Shown: in pieces, positions 44,270 through 53,850 of the stretch
How the letters are laid out: the number at the start of each line of letters is the position of its first letter
Position numbering within the stretch: position 1 is the first letter of the stretch
Assembly (NCBI RefSeq): GCF_029625435.1
Contig: NZ_CP121208.1
Location: 1,364,001-1,428,000 of the forward strand
DNA: 64,000 nt
Origin: Arcanobacterium canis
Lineage (GTDB): Bacteria > Actinomycetota > Actinomycetes > Actinomycetales > Actinomycetaceae
Direction: 5' to 3'
Position numbers and translations under genes: made by a program
The notes under the pieces: generated by a model
What the model was told of the DNA's origin: nothing
The model's input: only the letters and a program-made list of their open reading frames with translations
The model's database searches: none

Positions 44270-46633
44270 ATGTTCGATTCCAACCTGATCGGCACGCAGG
44301 TGCGCGCGGTCTCAGGCCGCAATCCGATGTCAGGCACCTCGATGGAATACTGGCAGGCACTGGCCACCACCGTTGTCGCCGCTCTCGCCGACAACTGGCA
44401 GGCCACGGAAGAGCGTTACAACGCTTCCCGTATGCAGCATTACTTTTCGGCCGAATTCCTCATGGGCCGCGCACTGTACAACAATCTCTCCAATCTTGGA
44501 CTCGTTGAGGATGCGCGCACAGCACTCGCAGATCTGGGACAGAACCTCTCCAACGTCCTCGAAGAGGAGCATGACGCTGCTCTCGGAAACGGTGGCCTGG
44601 GACGCCTGGCGGCCTGCTTCCTTGACTCCTCCATCACGCAGGATTTCCCGGTTCGCGGCTACGGCATTCTCTATCGTTATGGCCTGTTCAAGCAGTACTT
44701 CGAGAACGGTTTCCAGGAAGAAGAGCCTGATTCATGGATGGAAGAGGGCTACCCCTTCGTCATCCGTCGCGAAGAAGCTCAGCGCCGTGTGAAGTTCGAC
44801 GACCTCGAAGTGCGCGCCCTGCCCTACGACATGCCGATCACCGGCTTCGGCACGAAGAACGTCGGAACGCTTCGCTTGTGGAAGGCTGAGCCGATCAACG
44901 ACTTCGATTACAACGCTTTCAATGCTCAGGACTTCACCGGCGCAATCGTTGAACGTGAGAAGGTCTCCGATATTTCCCGCGTGCTCTACCCCAACGATTC
45001 CTCCTACGAAGGCAAAGTTCTGCGCGTTCGCCAGCAGTACTTCTTCGTTTCCGCATCGCTTCAGGCAATCGTGGAGAACGAGCTCAAGCAGTACGGCACA
45101 CTCGATGGTTTCGCTGAGCACAACTCGATTCAGCTCAACGACACCCACCCGGTGATCTCGATTCCGGAGCTCATGCGTATTCTTCTCGACGAGCACGGCT
45201 ACACCTGGGAAAAAGCCTGGGAGATCGTGTCAAACACCTTCGCTTACACGAACCACACGGTTCTGGCTGAGGCTCTGGAAACTTGGGAAGTGTCGATCTT
45301 CGCTCAGCTCTTCGGCCGTATCCTGGAGATCGTCAACGAGATCGATCGCCGTTTCCGCATTGAGCTTGCCGAGGCTGGCTACGACCAGGGCAAGATCGAC
45401 TACATGGCGCCGGTTGCTGACGGCCGCGTGAAGATGGCCTGGATTGCGTGCTACGCATCCTTCTCGATCAACGGTGTTGCCGCGATCCACACTGAGATCA
45501 TCAAGCGCGACACCCTCCACGATTGGCACGACATCTGGCCGGAGAAGTTCAACAACAAGACGAACGGCGTAACCCCGCGTCGCTGGCTCCACCAGTGCAA
45601 CACTCGCCTGTCGGCACTGCTGACCGAGCTTTCGGGCTCCGAAGCGTGGGTGAAGGATCTGGACAAGCTCGCTGACCTGGCAAAGTATGCCGACGACGAG
45701 AGCGTCCTGGATCGCGTCAACGAGATCAAGCACGCCAACAAGGTTGATTTTGCTGCGTGGATCAAGAATCGCCAGGGCATCGAGATCAACCCTGAGGCGA
45801 TCTACGACACGCAGATCAAGCGCCTCCACGAGTACAAGCGCCAGCTGATGAATGCGCTCTACATCCTCGATCTGTACTTCCGCATCAAGGACAACCCGTC
45901 CATTGACGTTCCGCCGCGCGTGTTCATCTTCGGCGCGAAGGCTGCACCGGGCTACGTCATGGCGAAGGCAATCATCAAGCTGATCAATACGATCGCGCAG
46001 ATGGTCAACGACGACGCCGATGTGGCTGGCCGCCTAAAGGTTGTGTTCGTCGAGAACTACAACGTGTCCCCCGCTGAGCACATCATCCCTGCCTCGGATG
46101 TTTCCGAGCAGATTTCGATGGCCGGTAAGGAAGCTTCGGGCACGTCGAACATGAAGTTCATGATGAACGGCGCACTGACCCTGGGCACGATGGACGGCGC
46201 AAACGTGGAGATCGTGGACGCCGTCGGCCACGAGAACGCCTACATCTTCGGCGCTACTGAAGAGGAGCTGCCGCAGCTCAAGGCGAACTACAACCCGGCT
46301 GAGGTTGCTGCTGGCACCCCAGGTCTGCAGCGTGTGCTTTCGGCTCTCGTTGATGGCACTCTCGACGACGGTGGCACCGGCCAGTTCGCAGCAATCCACA
46401 AGTCGCTCTACGAAGGCAACGGCTGGGATGGCCCGGACATGTACTACGTGATCGGTGATTTCGCTTCGTACCGCGAGGCGAAGGACCGTATGGCGGCTGA
46501 TTACTACGCAGATCGTCGCGCATGGGCGAAGATGGCGTGGATCAACATCTGCGCATCCGGCCGCTTCTCCTCGGATCGCACGATCCGCGATTATGCACGC
46601 GAGGTGTGGAAGCTGACCCCGCAAGCGATCTGA
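44270..46633 (+). CDS. glgP: Glycogen phosphorylase GlgP
   Basis: A 787-residue GT35 phosphorylase that releases glucose-1-phosphate from glycogen or maltodextrins. The PLP site is in KEASGTSNMKFMMNGAL, and GNGGLGRLAACFLDS plus IQLNDTHPVISIPELMR are classic family blocks. The ATG at 44270 has AGGAG five bases upstream; the upstream open frame (73 codons) has no similarity to the family and is not used. Codon use is strongly biased (AAG, GAG, CGC), suggesting high expression. A 13-bp terminator follows. Confidence 0.95.
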   Translation: MFDSNLIGTQVRAVSGRNPMSGTSMEYWQALATTVVAALADNWQATEERYNASRMQHYFSAEFLMGRALYNNLSNLGLVEDARTALADLGQNLSNVLEEEHDAALGNGGLGRLAACFLDSSITQDFPVRGYGILYRYGLFKQYFENGFQEEEPDSWMEEGYPFVIRREEAQRRVKFDDLEVRALPYDMPITGFGTKNVGTLRLWKAEPINDFDYNAFNAQDFTGAIVEREKVSDISRVLYPNDSSYEGKVLRVRQQYFFVSASLQAIVENELKQYGTLDGFAEHNSIQLNDTHPVISIPELMRILLDEHGYTWEKAWEIVSNTFAYTNHTVLAEALETWEVSIFAQLFGRILEIVNEIDRRFRIELAEAGYDQGKIDYMAPVADGRVKMAWIACYASFSINGVAAIHTEIIKRDTLHDWHDIWPEKFNNKTNGVTPRRWLHQCNTRLSALLTELSGSEAWVKDLDKLADLAKYADDESVLDRVNEIKHANKVDFAAWIKNRQGIEINPEAIYDTQIKRLHEYKRQLMNALYILDLYFRIKDNPSIDVPPRVFIFGAKAAPGYVMAKAIIKLINTIAQMVNDDADVAGRLKVVFVENYNVSPAEHIIPASDVSEQISMAGKEASGTSNMKFMMNGALTLGTMDGANVEIVDAVGHENAYIFGATEEELPQLKANYNPAEVAAGTPGLQRVLSALVDGTLDDGGTGQFAAIHKSLYEGNGWDGPDMYYVIGDFASYREAKDRMAADYYADRRAWAKMAWINICASGRFSSDRTIRDYAREVWKLTPQAI

Positions 46634-46668
46634 TCGAGGCACCGTCGGCAAGTGTGCTGACATGTTGT

Positions 46669-46705
46669 AGTGGTGGCTAGGGAAGAAAATGACCTAGCCA
46701 CCACT
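46669..46705. terminator. Terminator after glgP
   Basis: A 13-bp perfect inverted repeat (46669-46681 with 46693-46705) followed by GTTCTTTG. It lies between the convergent glgP and the gene ending at 46761. Confidence 0.75.
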
Positions 46706-46760
46706 GTTCTTTGCTTCGGGTCTCGTGAAGCACGGGTCGTCTGCCGTCAGAGCACGCGCG

Positions 46761-47483
46761 TCATGAACAGGTGCATTCACCCTCCGGGCATCCACCGGTC
46801 AACAGAAGGCCCTTGTAACGTTTCGCTTCGATTGGTTCGCCGGCGTTCCAGAGCATTGGCACGAGGGATCGAATAACTTCGGGGATATCGTCGCCGGTGA
46901 GTGGCACGTGGAATTTGCTCGCTTGGACATCCGGTGTGTACACCAGGAGGTCTTCTCCGACGAGGAGGCGTCCACCGTAAGTCCACCAGCGTGGACCGGA
47001 GTTGAGTGCAGTGAGAACGTTGAATACCTTGCCAACGGTTCGCTCGTGGAATTCAGCATCGTCATCCGCAATGGCATCATCATCCACCGTACACACGTTT
47101 TCGATTTGGACCAGACGGAGCATCGCATCCCCGATACATGCGTGAATCACAGACGACCCGTCACCAAGGTTGTGAACAAGTACGTCACCGACGGGGAGCA
47201 CTTCGGGTTCTTCCGTGCGAATACTACTTAGCGCACCAGCAAGGCGCTCCACGATCGCGTCTTCGTTGAGGAAAACAGAGAGCGTGAGTCCCTCATAAGG
47301 TTTTGCAATATCCATCCATGGCACAAGTTCGGCACACACATTCGAGTCGTACCAAAACACCGCAGCGCGATCCGACTCAGGCGACAACACGTGGAACATC
47401 CCCGGAGGAAATTCCTGCTTCTGCGCATCAGGCGAGACCGGCCAGGGTTGGAAACCGATGTTGAACTTTGGGGTGTCAGCCAT
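46761..47483 (-). CDS. Conserved protein of unknown function
   Basis: A 240-residue acidic soluble protein without a recognised family. It starts MADTPKFNIGFQPWPVSPDA and has a cysteine-rich end, CPEGECTCS, that could bind metal. The middle part reads as a small mixed alpha/beta domain (SVIHACIGDAMLRLVQIEN). No signal peptide. AGGAG lies upstream of the ATG. It is convergent with glgP and divergent from the restriction enzyme gene at 47700. Confidence 0.75.
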   Translation of the reverse strand: MADTPKFNIGFQPWPVSPDAQKQEFPPGMFHVLSPESDRAAVFWYDSNVCAELVPWMDIAKPYEGLTLSVFLNEDAIVERLAGALSSIRTEEPEVLPVGDVLVHNLGDGSSVIHACIGDAMLRLVQIENVCTVDDDAIADDDAEFHERTVGKVFNVLTALNSGPRWWTYGGRLLVGEDLLVYTPDVQASKFHVPLTGDDIPEVIRSLVPMLWNAGEPIEAKRYKGLLLTGGCPEGECTCS

Positions 47484-47699
47484 TTCTCCTCCTGGATTGC
47501 CGAAGTCGAGTTGTTGAGAGATTTTCTCAATATGTGACGAGGCTAGTCAATCCACGTGACAATGGCGCACGGTTAACGACGCTGCCACCGAGAAAACATC
47601 GGGTACGAGACCCACATCTCCGTTCCCCTTGCGGGGTATAGTTTTCGTGATGCTACCATCCACTTAGTGCTCTTTCGCCACTTTCCAGAGGAGATCTCT

Positions 47700-50486
47700 A
47701 TGCCGCCTCTTTCTCCGACTCAGCGCAAGAGCGCCGCCCGCAAATTTTCACAAAAGTGGTTTGGCCGCGGCTACGAGAAGGGCGATACTTCCTCGTTTTG
47801 GCTTGAGTTGCTCGGCGATGTTATCGGGATGGACGACGTCACAACCAACGTCCGCTTCGAGAAGGCAACGAACGCGCACGGCTATATCGACGTCACAATC
47901 CGCGACGCGAAGACCGTGATCGAGCAAAAGTCGCTCGGCGTCGATCTCGATAAACCGCAGATGCGCCAAGGCGTGATGGTCACGCCGTTTGATCAGGCGA
48001 AGCGGTATGCGGATTCCTTGCGCAATTCAGAACGCCCGGACACAATCATCGTCTGCGATTTCGACCGTTTCCGTATCCACGACCTCGACGATGAGCATCC
48101 TGCACAGAGCTATCTTGAGTTCCGTCTCGCCGAGCTACCTGAGCAGCTCCATTTGTTGGATTTCCTCATTGACCCGCAACTGATTCGCCGTCGTCGCGAA
48201 GAGAAGGTTTCCCTCGACGCAGGCCAGCTTATCGGCCAGCTCTACGATATGCTGCGCACGCAATACCTGGATCCCGATTCGCCGCAATCGCGCCACTCGT
48301 TGAACGTGCTGTGCGTGCGCCTGGTTTTCTTACTTTTTGCCGAGGACGCCGGATTGTTCGCAAAGGACTCTTTCTACCACTATTTGGAGAATGCGCACCC
48401 TTCGTACGCGCGCACGGCGCTCAAGGAACTTTTTGTGTATTTGAAAACTCCCGACGCCAATCGCGATCCGTACGCCTCCGATCTGCTCAAGGTGTTTCCG
48501 TATGTCAACGGCGGACTTTTTGAGGCAGACGTCGAAATTCCGAATTTTTCGCAGGAAATCCTTGATTTTCTTCTGCGCGACGTGAGTCAAGGGACGGACT
48601 GGTCCGGGATCAGCCCAACGATTTTCGGCGGCGTCTTCGAATCGACTTTGAACCCCGCATCGCGCCGCGCAGGCGGTATGCATTACACGTCCCCGCAAAA
48701 CATTCACAAGCTGATCGATCCGCTTTTCCTTGACAGCCTAAAAGCAGAACTGAACGAAATTTTGAACGCACCGAACGTAGGTGATAGCAAACGACGAGGG
48801 CTGCTTGAACAGCTCCACAACAAAATCGCGTCCCTACATTTTTTCGATCCCGCCTGCGGCAGCGGTAATTTTTTGACCGAAACATACATCCAGCTGCGAA
48901 AGCTGGAGAACAAGATCCTCTCCGAGCTGCAAAACGATCAGGGCGTGCTCGCTTTAGATGATTCAATTTCTCCGCTCAAGGTTTCACTCTCGCAGTTCCA
49001 CGGCATCGAGATTAATGATTTCGCGGTCAACGTGGCGAGAACAGCGCTCTGGATCGCCGAGCTTCAGGCAAACGCCGAGGCTGAGAGCATCGTGTACGGC
49101 AAGGTTCAGGATTTTCCGCTCGCTGACAAGGCGAACATTGTTCATGCCAATGCTTTGCGCACCGATTGGAGTAAGGTCATTCCGCCCAGCAAGTGCGACT
49201 ACATTATCGGAAATCCACCATTCATCGGATATTCAAATCTTTCCGCCGAGCAGAAGGAAGACCGCCTTCGCATCATGGGGAAGGCTGGCGGCGTGCTTGA
49301 TTACGTTTCATGCTGGTTCAAACTTGCTGCTGATTTCATGCAAGGTTCAGGCACGCAGGCTGCTTTGGTGTCCACGAACTCTATTACGCAGGGTCAGCAG
49401 GTGGAGCCGCTGTGGAAGCCATTGTTCGACGCCGGCGTGACGATTAACTTCGCACACCAAACTTTCGTATGGTCAAACGAATCGACCGACGCTGCGCATG
49501 TTCACGTCGTGATTGTGGGGTTTGGCTACGAGCACTGGGAACGCAAGACGCTCGTTACGTACACCGGTGAGGGTATCAACGTCGATCATCCGGCGAACAT
49601 TAACGCTTATCTTGCGCCCGCCCCAAACGTTTTCGTGACGAAGCGGTCGAAGCCGCTGTCTTCCGTTCCTTACATGGCGAAGGGGTTTCAACCTACTGAC
49701 GGGCAAAACCTTATTCTCGAACCAGAGGAACGCGATCATCTTCTCGATGTTGAGCCACAATCAGCGAAATGGATTCGTCCATTTTCCATGGGGCAAGAAT
49801 TTATCAACGGCAAGGACCGCTACTGCCTGTGGCTGGCAGACGCCGCGCCTGCTCAGCTTCGGGATTATCCTGAGGTGTTGAAGCATGTTCGCGCCAATCA
49901 TGAGTGGCGACTAACCCAAGTGAAAACTGGAGACGCTTACAAACTGGCAGACCGTCCGCATCTACTGAGGCCAACATCAAAATTTAAAGACGGAACGTAT
50001 ATCGCAATTCCTGTCGTCACATCTTCTCGGAGAAAGTATATTCCCTTCGGCTTTGTAAATAATGGAATGATTCCTGGAAATCAAATTTATTTCATCCCTA
50101 CAGATTCTCGGTTTATCTTTGGAATCCTGATGTCGCGAGCACACAATGCGTGGATGCGAATTACTGCTGGCCGTTTAAAGAGCGACTATAGATACGCGAA
50201 CACGCTGGTTTACAACACCTTCGTCTTCCCCGATCTCTCGCCAGCGGAAGAGTCCATTATTACGCAAGCTGGACAAGCTGTTCTCGATGCGCGCGCCCTG
50301 TACCCGAAAGAGACACTCGCGGATCTCTACAATCCAGACAACGAATGGCTCTACCCCGAACTGACCAAGGCTCACAAGGCCCTAGACGCCGTCGTCGAGA
50401 AAGCGTACGGGCTCTCGCCTGGCCTAGATGAGCAAGCCGTCGTCGCCCACCTCTTCAAACTCTACAGCGAAGCCACCAAAGCGTAG
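47700..50486 (+). CDS. MmeI-like type IIL restriction-modification enzyme
   Basis: A 928-residue fused nuclease-methyltransferase. The N-terminal PD-(D/E)xK nuclease shows Asp64 and Glu75-Gln-Lys77 (GYIDVTIRDAKTVIEQKS), the spacing known for MmeI. A helical linker (about 150-330) leads to an N6-adenine methyltransferase: SAM loop FDPACGSGNFL (about 382) and NPPF motif IIGNPPFIGYS (about 503). The remainder is a target recognition domain (about 600-850) and a helical end. Single-chain type IIL enzymes methylate one strand of an asymmetric site and cut about 20 bases away. The ATG at 47700 has GAGGAGA upstream. It is a stand-alone defence gene. Confidence 0.85.
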   Translation: MPPLSPTQRKSAARKFSQKWFGRGYEKGDTSSFWLELLGDVIGMDDVTTNVRFEKATNAHGYIDVTIRDAKTVIEQKSLGVDLDKPQMRQGVMVTPFDQAKRYADSLRNSERPDTIIVCDFDRFRIHDLDDEHPAQSYLEFRLAELPEQLHLLDFLIDPQLIRRRREEKVSLDAGQLIGQLYDMLRTQYLDPDSPQSRHSLNVLCVRLVFLLFAEDAGLFAKDSFYHYLENAHPSYARTALKELFVYLKTPDANRDPYASDLLKVFPYVNGGLFEADVEIPNFSQEILDFLLRDVSQGTDWSGISPTIFGGVFESTLNPASRRAGGMHYTSPQNIHKLIDPLFLDSLKAELNEILNAPNVGDSKRRGLLEQLHNKIASLHFFDPACGSGNFLTETYIQLRKLENKILSELQNDQGVLALDDSISPLKVSLSQFHGIEINDFAVNVARTALWIAELQANAEAESIVYGKVQDFPLADKANIVHANALRTDWSKVIPPSKCDYIIGNPPFIGYSNLSAEQKEDRLRIMGKAGGVLDYVSCWFKLAADFMQGSGTQAALVSTNSITQGQQVEPLWKPLFDAGVTINFAHQTFVWSNESTDAAHVHVVIVGFGYEHWERKTLVTYTGEGINVDHPANINAYLAPAPNVFVTKRSKPLSSVPYMAKGFQPTDGQNLILEPEERDHLLDVEPQSAKWIRPFSMGQEFINGKDRYCLWLADAAPAQLRDYPEVLKHVRANHEWRLTQVKTGDAYKLADRPHLLRPTSKFKDGTYIAIPVVTSSRRKYIPFGFVNNGMIPGNQIYFIPTDSRFIFGILMSRAHNAWMRITAGRLKSDYRYANTLVYNTFVFPDLSPAEESIITQAGQAVLDARALYPKETLADLYNPDNEWLYPELTKAHKALDAVVEKAYGLSPGLDEQAVVAHLFKLYSEATKA

Positions 50487-50703
50487 CAGCGTGAGAAGAT
50501 GCGATGAGGAAACGAGGCAACCCTAGCGGCGTGATCGTTCATTCGAGGAAAACCCAGACTACCTCATGGTATCCGGTCTACAGTGTCACAAAACAGACCA
50601 GGTATGCAAAAAAGCTAAACACAATTTCGATAAACCTCTGTTTTCACTCAGATTCTGCGCGTAATATCTCCAATATCTGATACATCAGAAAGGAATAGAG
50701 AAA

Positions 50704-51012
50704 ATGAAAAAATGAGCAGTGTCAGTTTTATCTGCCATAGCGCTTAGCTTTTGTGTAACAATGCTCCACATAAACGTTGCACAAGCCGCCCCTGTGGGAT
50801 TTGCTCCTTGCCCTGGAGGAACTATTTGCACCACTGCTCTAGGGAAAATGACGCCGAAACAGATCTCACAATCAAGAGCTTGGGGTAAATGTTTAGCAGC
50901 TCTGGGCGCAGCCGGTATTCCTGCTGTTGGGCTGCCGCTGTCACGAGTGCTAGCCATTGTCGGGCTAACAGGTATTTCGGGTTGCGACTGGAAAGCAATT
51001 TCAGGAAAGTAA
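50704..51012 (+). pseudogene. Small secreted peptide, bacteriocin-like, with TGA at codon 4
   Basis: From the ATG at 50704, which has AGGA nine bases upstream, the frame reads Met-Lys-Lys-stop-Ala-Val, then continues as an unmistakable signal peptide core (SVLSAIALSFCVTMLHINV) ending AQAA, and about 73 mature residues. TGA at 50713 splits the basic n-region from the hydrophobic core, so the gene is either disabled, restarted at GTG 50719 (97 codons), or read through (a Trp there would restore MKKW). The mature part is Gly/Ala-rich with four cysteines (PCPGGTIC, WGKC, SGCDW) and a hydrophobic helix. This resembles a class II-type bacteriocin or other exported peptide (inference). The next gene looks like an immunity protein. 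Confidence 0.6.
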
Positions 51013-51020
51013 CAGAACTG

Positions 51021-51206
51021 ATGAACAAATTTCTTATCAGCACGATTATCAGCATGTTGTTTATTATTGCTCTAGGCTGGGTTTCAGCAGACTTGGTATG
51101 GGCATCACGTGTAGCTTTTACTATTGGTCTTGCAGGGATTGTGATCGCTGAGTGGGATGCCAGAAAAAGAAAAAGTTCACAGCTCCAAGGAAAATTTCCT
51201 CACTGA
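51021..51206 (+). CDS. Small two-TM protein, candidate immunity protein
   Basis: A 61-residue protein starting MNKFLISTIISMLFIIALGW, with two hydrophobic spans (about 4-22 and 24-43) and a basic tail KRKSSQLQGK. It starts nine bases after the stop of the peptide gene, and its weak ribosome site GGAAAG overlaps that gene's end, so the two are probably co-translated. Small membrane proteins directly downstream of secreted peptides are often immunity factors; this is inference from position and architecture, not homology. Confidence 0.55.
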   Translation: MNKFLISTIISMLFIIALGWVSADLVWASRVAFTIGLAGIVIAEWDARKRKSSQLQGKFPH

Positions 51207-51618
51207 TTCTACTTTCCTAAGCTTACTATTAGTTCACCGTACAATTGGAGAAATTTCAAAAGAAAAATCTCATCTCAGTGCAGTTTGTTCTACGCGGGAA
51301 AGTATTTCTTGAGTTTGTTCTGGCATATCAGAGATATGGAGTTTCCACCCTTGATCAGAGATTGGAGTTTCGCAATTCACAAAGACTCGCGGGGTTCGTT
51401 CAACAATCACGCTTTCGTATCCAAAGTTGACTACTGATGGTTGTCTGTACTCAACTTTGGCCACAAAGCCCAAGTGGGTGCATCGCAAACCACTGCTGGG
51501 TTCACTCCTACAAGGATCTTGCACCCAACTGATACCCACCGAACATCAGTACCAAGTTAGAAGTTGCTATTCGCAATACTCGGCAGATAAGGATCCCTGC
51601 AAGCGCCCAAACAGAAAA
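51207..51618. other. Region without supported gene
   Basis: About 400 bases between the candidate immunity gene and the IS3 remnant. Open frames on both strands (for example an 89-codon frame on the minus strand, 51270-51539) have no recognisable product. It may be decayed insertion or accessory sequence. Confidence 0.4.
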
Positions 51619-51966
51619 TCATAATGGATCGCAACGATGAGTGTTCATTCCTCCCACCCTCTGGTATAGCGAATACGCTGAATTCACAGCCAACGCCCTT
51701 TCCCGGACCCACCTTAATAGGAATTCTCCGACCATCCCGGTGGATGAAGCGGTACCGTGTTCAGCCAATCCCTCGTAACAAACAATGCTCACATACTGCG
51801 AGCCGTGGTTTGAATGGTGAATCAGACCTATTATTTCCTTGGCACACACAATCGCCTGGTTCACTGCTTACAGCGGTAGTGCCTCGCTGCACATCGAATC
51901 TAATAATGCCCAACCCACACTTTTGCGGGAAAACGCATTAGTTACAAAGGTGGCACACACGCCCCC
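51619..51966 (-). pseudogene. IS3-family transposase remnant
   Basis: Minus-strand translation shows the integrase core of IS3-type OrfB: TFVTNAFSRKSVGWALLDSM, then a TAA in place of Gln, and HHSNHGSQYVSIVCYEGLAEHG with STGMVGE. The DDE-region order is correct, but the frame contains a nonsense codon (51868-51870) and then shifts after residue MVG; upstream and downstream parts are absent. It records an insertion next to the peptide locus. Confidence 0.8.
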
Positions 51967-52100
51967 TTGCGTGTCCTGGCATTCGCGCTGTTCGCAACCC
52001 ACATCCTGCTTAGATTTCGCATTGCTCCTGACATCTGTCATGTATTTTTTGTGACGCCAGGTGATGGTATTGCTCGCAAGCACTGAGCAAGAATAGAGAC

Positions 52101-53042
52101 ATGAACCAACAACATATCATCGATGCCACCGAGGTTGTGAAATCCTTCGGCAGCACCCACACCACCATCAACGCACTTGACGGTGTATCTTTCGCATTAA
52201 AGCGCGGCGAATCAGTGGCTTTGCTCGGACCAAACGGTGCGGGAAAAACGACTCTGATCGATATCCTCCTCGGGCTGACAACTCCAACTTCCGGCACGCT
52301 CATCGCCTTCGGATTGGCTCCGGTTGAAGCAGTGAAAGCTGGAAAAATTTCGGCAGTTTTACAATCGGCGAGTTTGCGCCAAGATTTAAAAGCATACGAA
52401 GTCATCGAGTACATCGGCTGTGCTTATCACAAATCGATCGATGTGGATTCGGTACTTGCCCAGGTGAATCTGGAGTACGCGCGTGGACGGTACATCAAGA
52501 AACTTTCAGGCGGCGAGCAACAACGGTTGCGATTTGCCTTGGCTCTGCTTGCCCAACCCGAGCTCCTGATTTTGGACGAACCGACCACTGGTTTAGATAC
52601 TACTGCGCGGGAAGAATTCTGGTCTTCCCTCACTCAATACCGCCGCGATGGAGGCACGGTATTGTTTGCAACGCACTACCTGAAAGAAGCGGAGCAATTT
52701 GCAGATCGTATCATCATGCTCAACCGCGGGCATGTCATTGCCGACGGCCCGACGAACGAAGTCCGAAATATTGCTGGAATCAGACACGTGAGCGCGCGGG
52801 GTGCGTTGAGCGACGAGCAACGTGCGCAGCTCACGCAACATTTCAACGCTCGTTTCGACGGCGACGTTATCCACATTGCCCATGCACAGTCAGATGCCGC
52901 AGCGAAGATGCTGCTAGATTTTGGCGCTCACGATCTTGAGATCGCATTGCCGGATCTGGACGAGGCTTTTAAGACGCTCCTTGCGAAAGAAACTGCTACC
53001 GGAAAAGCTACGACCAACCTCACCCTGAAAGACCGATCATGA
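52101..53042 (+). CDS. ABC-2 type exporter ATPase
   Basis: A 313-residue ABC ATPase. Walker A GPNGAGKTT, signature LSGGEQQRLRFALAL, Walker B LLILDEPTTGLD and a C-terminal domain of about 90 residues are present. It powers the ABC-2 permease encoded next, with a four-base overlap (ATGA). The exporter sits directly upstream of a NarL-type two-component system, an arrangement typical for antibiotic or bacteriocin self-protection or detoxification. ATG at 52101. Confidence 0.9.
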   Translation: MNQQHIIDATEVVKSFGSTHTTINALDGVSFALKRGESVALLGPNGAGKTTLIDILLGLTTPTSGTLIAFGLAPVEAVKAGKISAVLQSASLRQDLKAYEVIEYIGCAYHKSIDVDSVLAQVNLEYARGRYIKKLSGGEQQRLRFALALLAQPELLILDEPTTGLDTTAREEFWSSLTQYRRDGGTVLFATHYLKEAEQFADRIIMLNRGHVIADGPTNEVRNIAGIRHVSARGALSDEQRAQLTQHFNARFDGDVIHIAHAQSDAAAKMLLDFGAHDLEIALPDLDEAFKTLLAKETATGKATTNLTLKDRS

Positions 53043-53782
53043 TTGCTATTGACCTCAAATCTTATCTGCGAAGCCCCGAGAACATCTTCTACGCCGTCGT
53101 CCTCCCCATCGGTTTGTATATCGTGTTTGGCGCGGTACAAAGCTATGGAAAATTCCCGTTAGGGCACGGCAACGTCAACGCGATGGTGCTGATCAATATG
53201 GCTCTTTATGGCGCCGCAACTGGAGTGGTCGGTTACGCCGGAACGGTGGCGATGGAACGGGTGAACGGCTGGGGTCGTCAGCTCGCGATTACGCCACTGC
53301 GTGACACCCACATGCTACGCAACCGCGTCGTCGTCGCTCTCGTGATGGCAGCACTCCCCCTGTTTGCACTGTTCTTCGTGGGGCAAGCAATGGGTGCGCA
53401 GGCGCCATTGGCACGATTGGCAGCCTCGTTTGTGTTGATCGCCGTGTTGGTCACAAGTTTCGCGCTGTACGGGCTGGGCGTCGCATTGCTCCTACGCTCC
53501 GAGACGGCGGCATCGATCGCAGCGGGTTTGCTGGTGGTTTTCGGCTTTCTCGGTAACATTTTCTCCCCGTTGGGTGGCACGATGCTGACTATCTCAAAGT
53601 TCACTCCTCTCTATGGAATTGGCGTACTCGCGCGAAATCCCGTCACAGGCGGAAATGCTTCAACAATGAATGGCACTTTTTATCACGAATCGTTAAGCCT
53701 CGCTATGGCAAACTACGTGGCGTGGACAGTCCTCTTCGCAGTGCTCGCGCTGTGGGGATTACACCGATCCCGAAACCGCTGA
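53039..53782 (+). CDS. ABC-2 type permease
   Basis: A 247-residue membrane protein with six predicted spans (VVLPIGLYIVFGAVQSY, NMALYGAATGVVGYAGTV, AGLLVVFGFLGNIFSPLGG) and the ABC-2 loop RVNGWGRQLAITPLRDTHM. Partner of the ATPase at 52101 by overlap. Exports or flips a hydrophobic compound or peptide; the substrate is unknown. Confidence 0.85.
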   Translation: MIAIDLKSYLRSPENIFYAVVLPIGLYIVFGAVQSYGKFPLGHGNVNAMVLINMALYGAATGVVGYAGTVAMERVNGWGRQLAITPLRDTHMLRNRVVVALVMAALPLFALFFVGQAMGAQAPLARLAASFVLIAVLVTSFALYGLGVALLLRSETAASIAAGLLVVFGFLGNIFSPLGGTMLTISKFTPLYGIGVLARNPVTGGNASTMNGTFYHESLSLAMANYVAWTVLFAVLALWGLHRSRNR

Positions 53783-53850
53783 CGGGAAATCAATAACTTC
53801 CATTCCCTGCTGATCTCTTAACCATCCCCCACTGATCTCGAAACACGCTC

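Noticed and set aside
51270-51539. 89-codon minus-strand open frame near the IS3 remnant
   Set aside because: No ribosome site or recognised family, and it lies in decayed sequence; kept only as an uncertain region.
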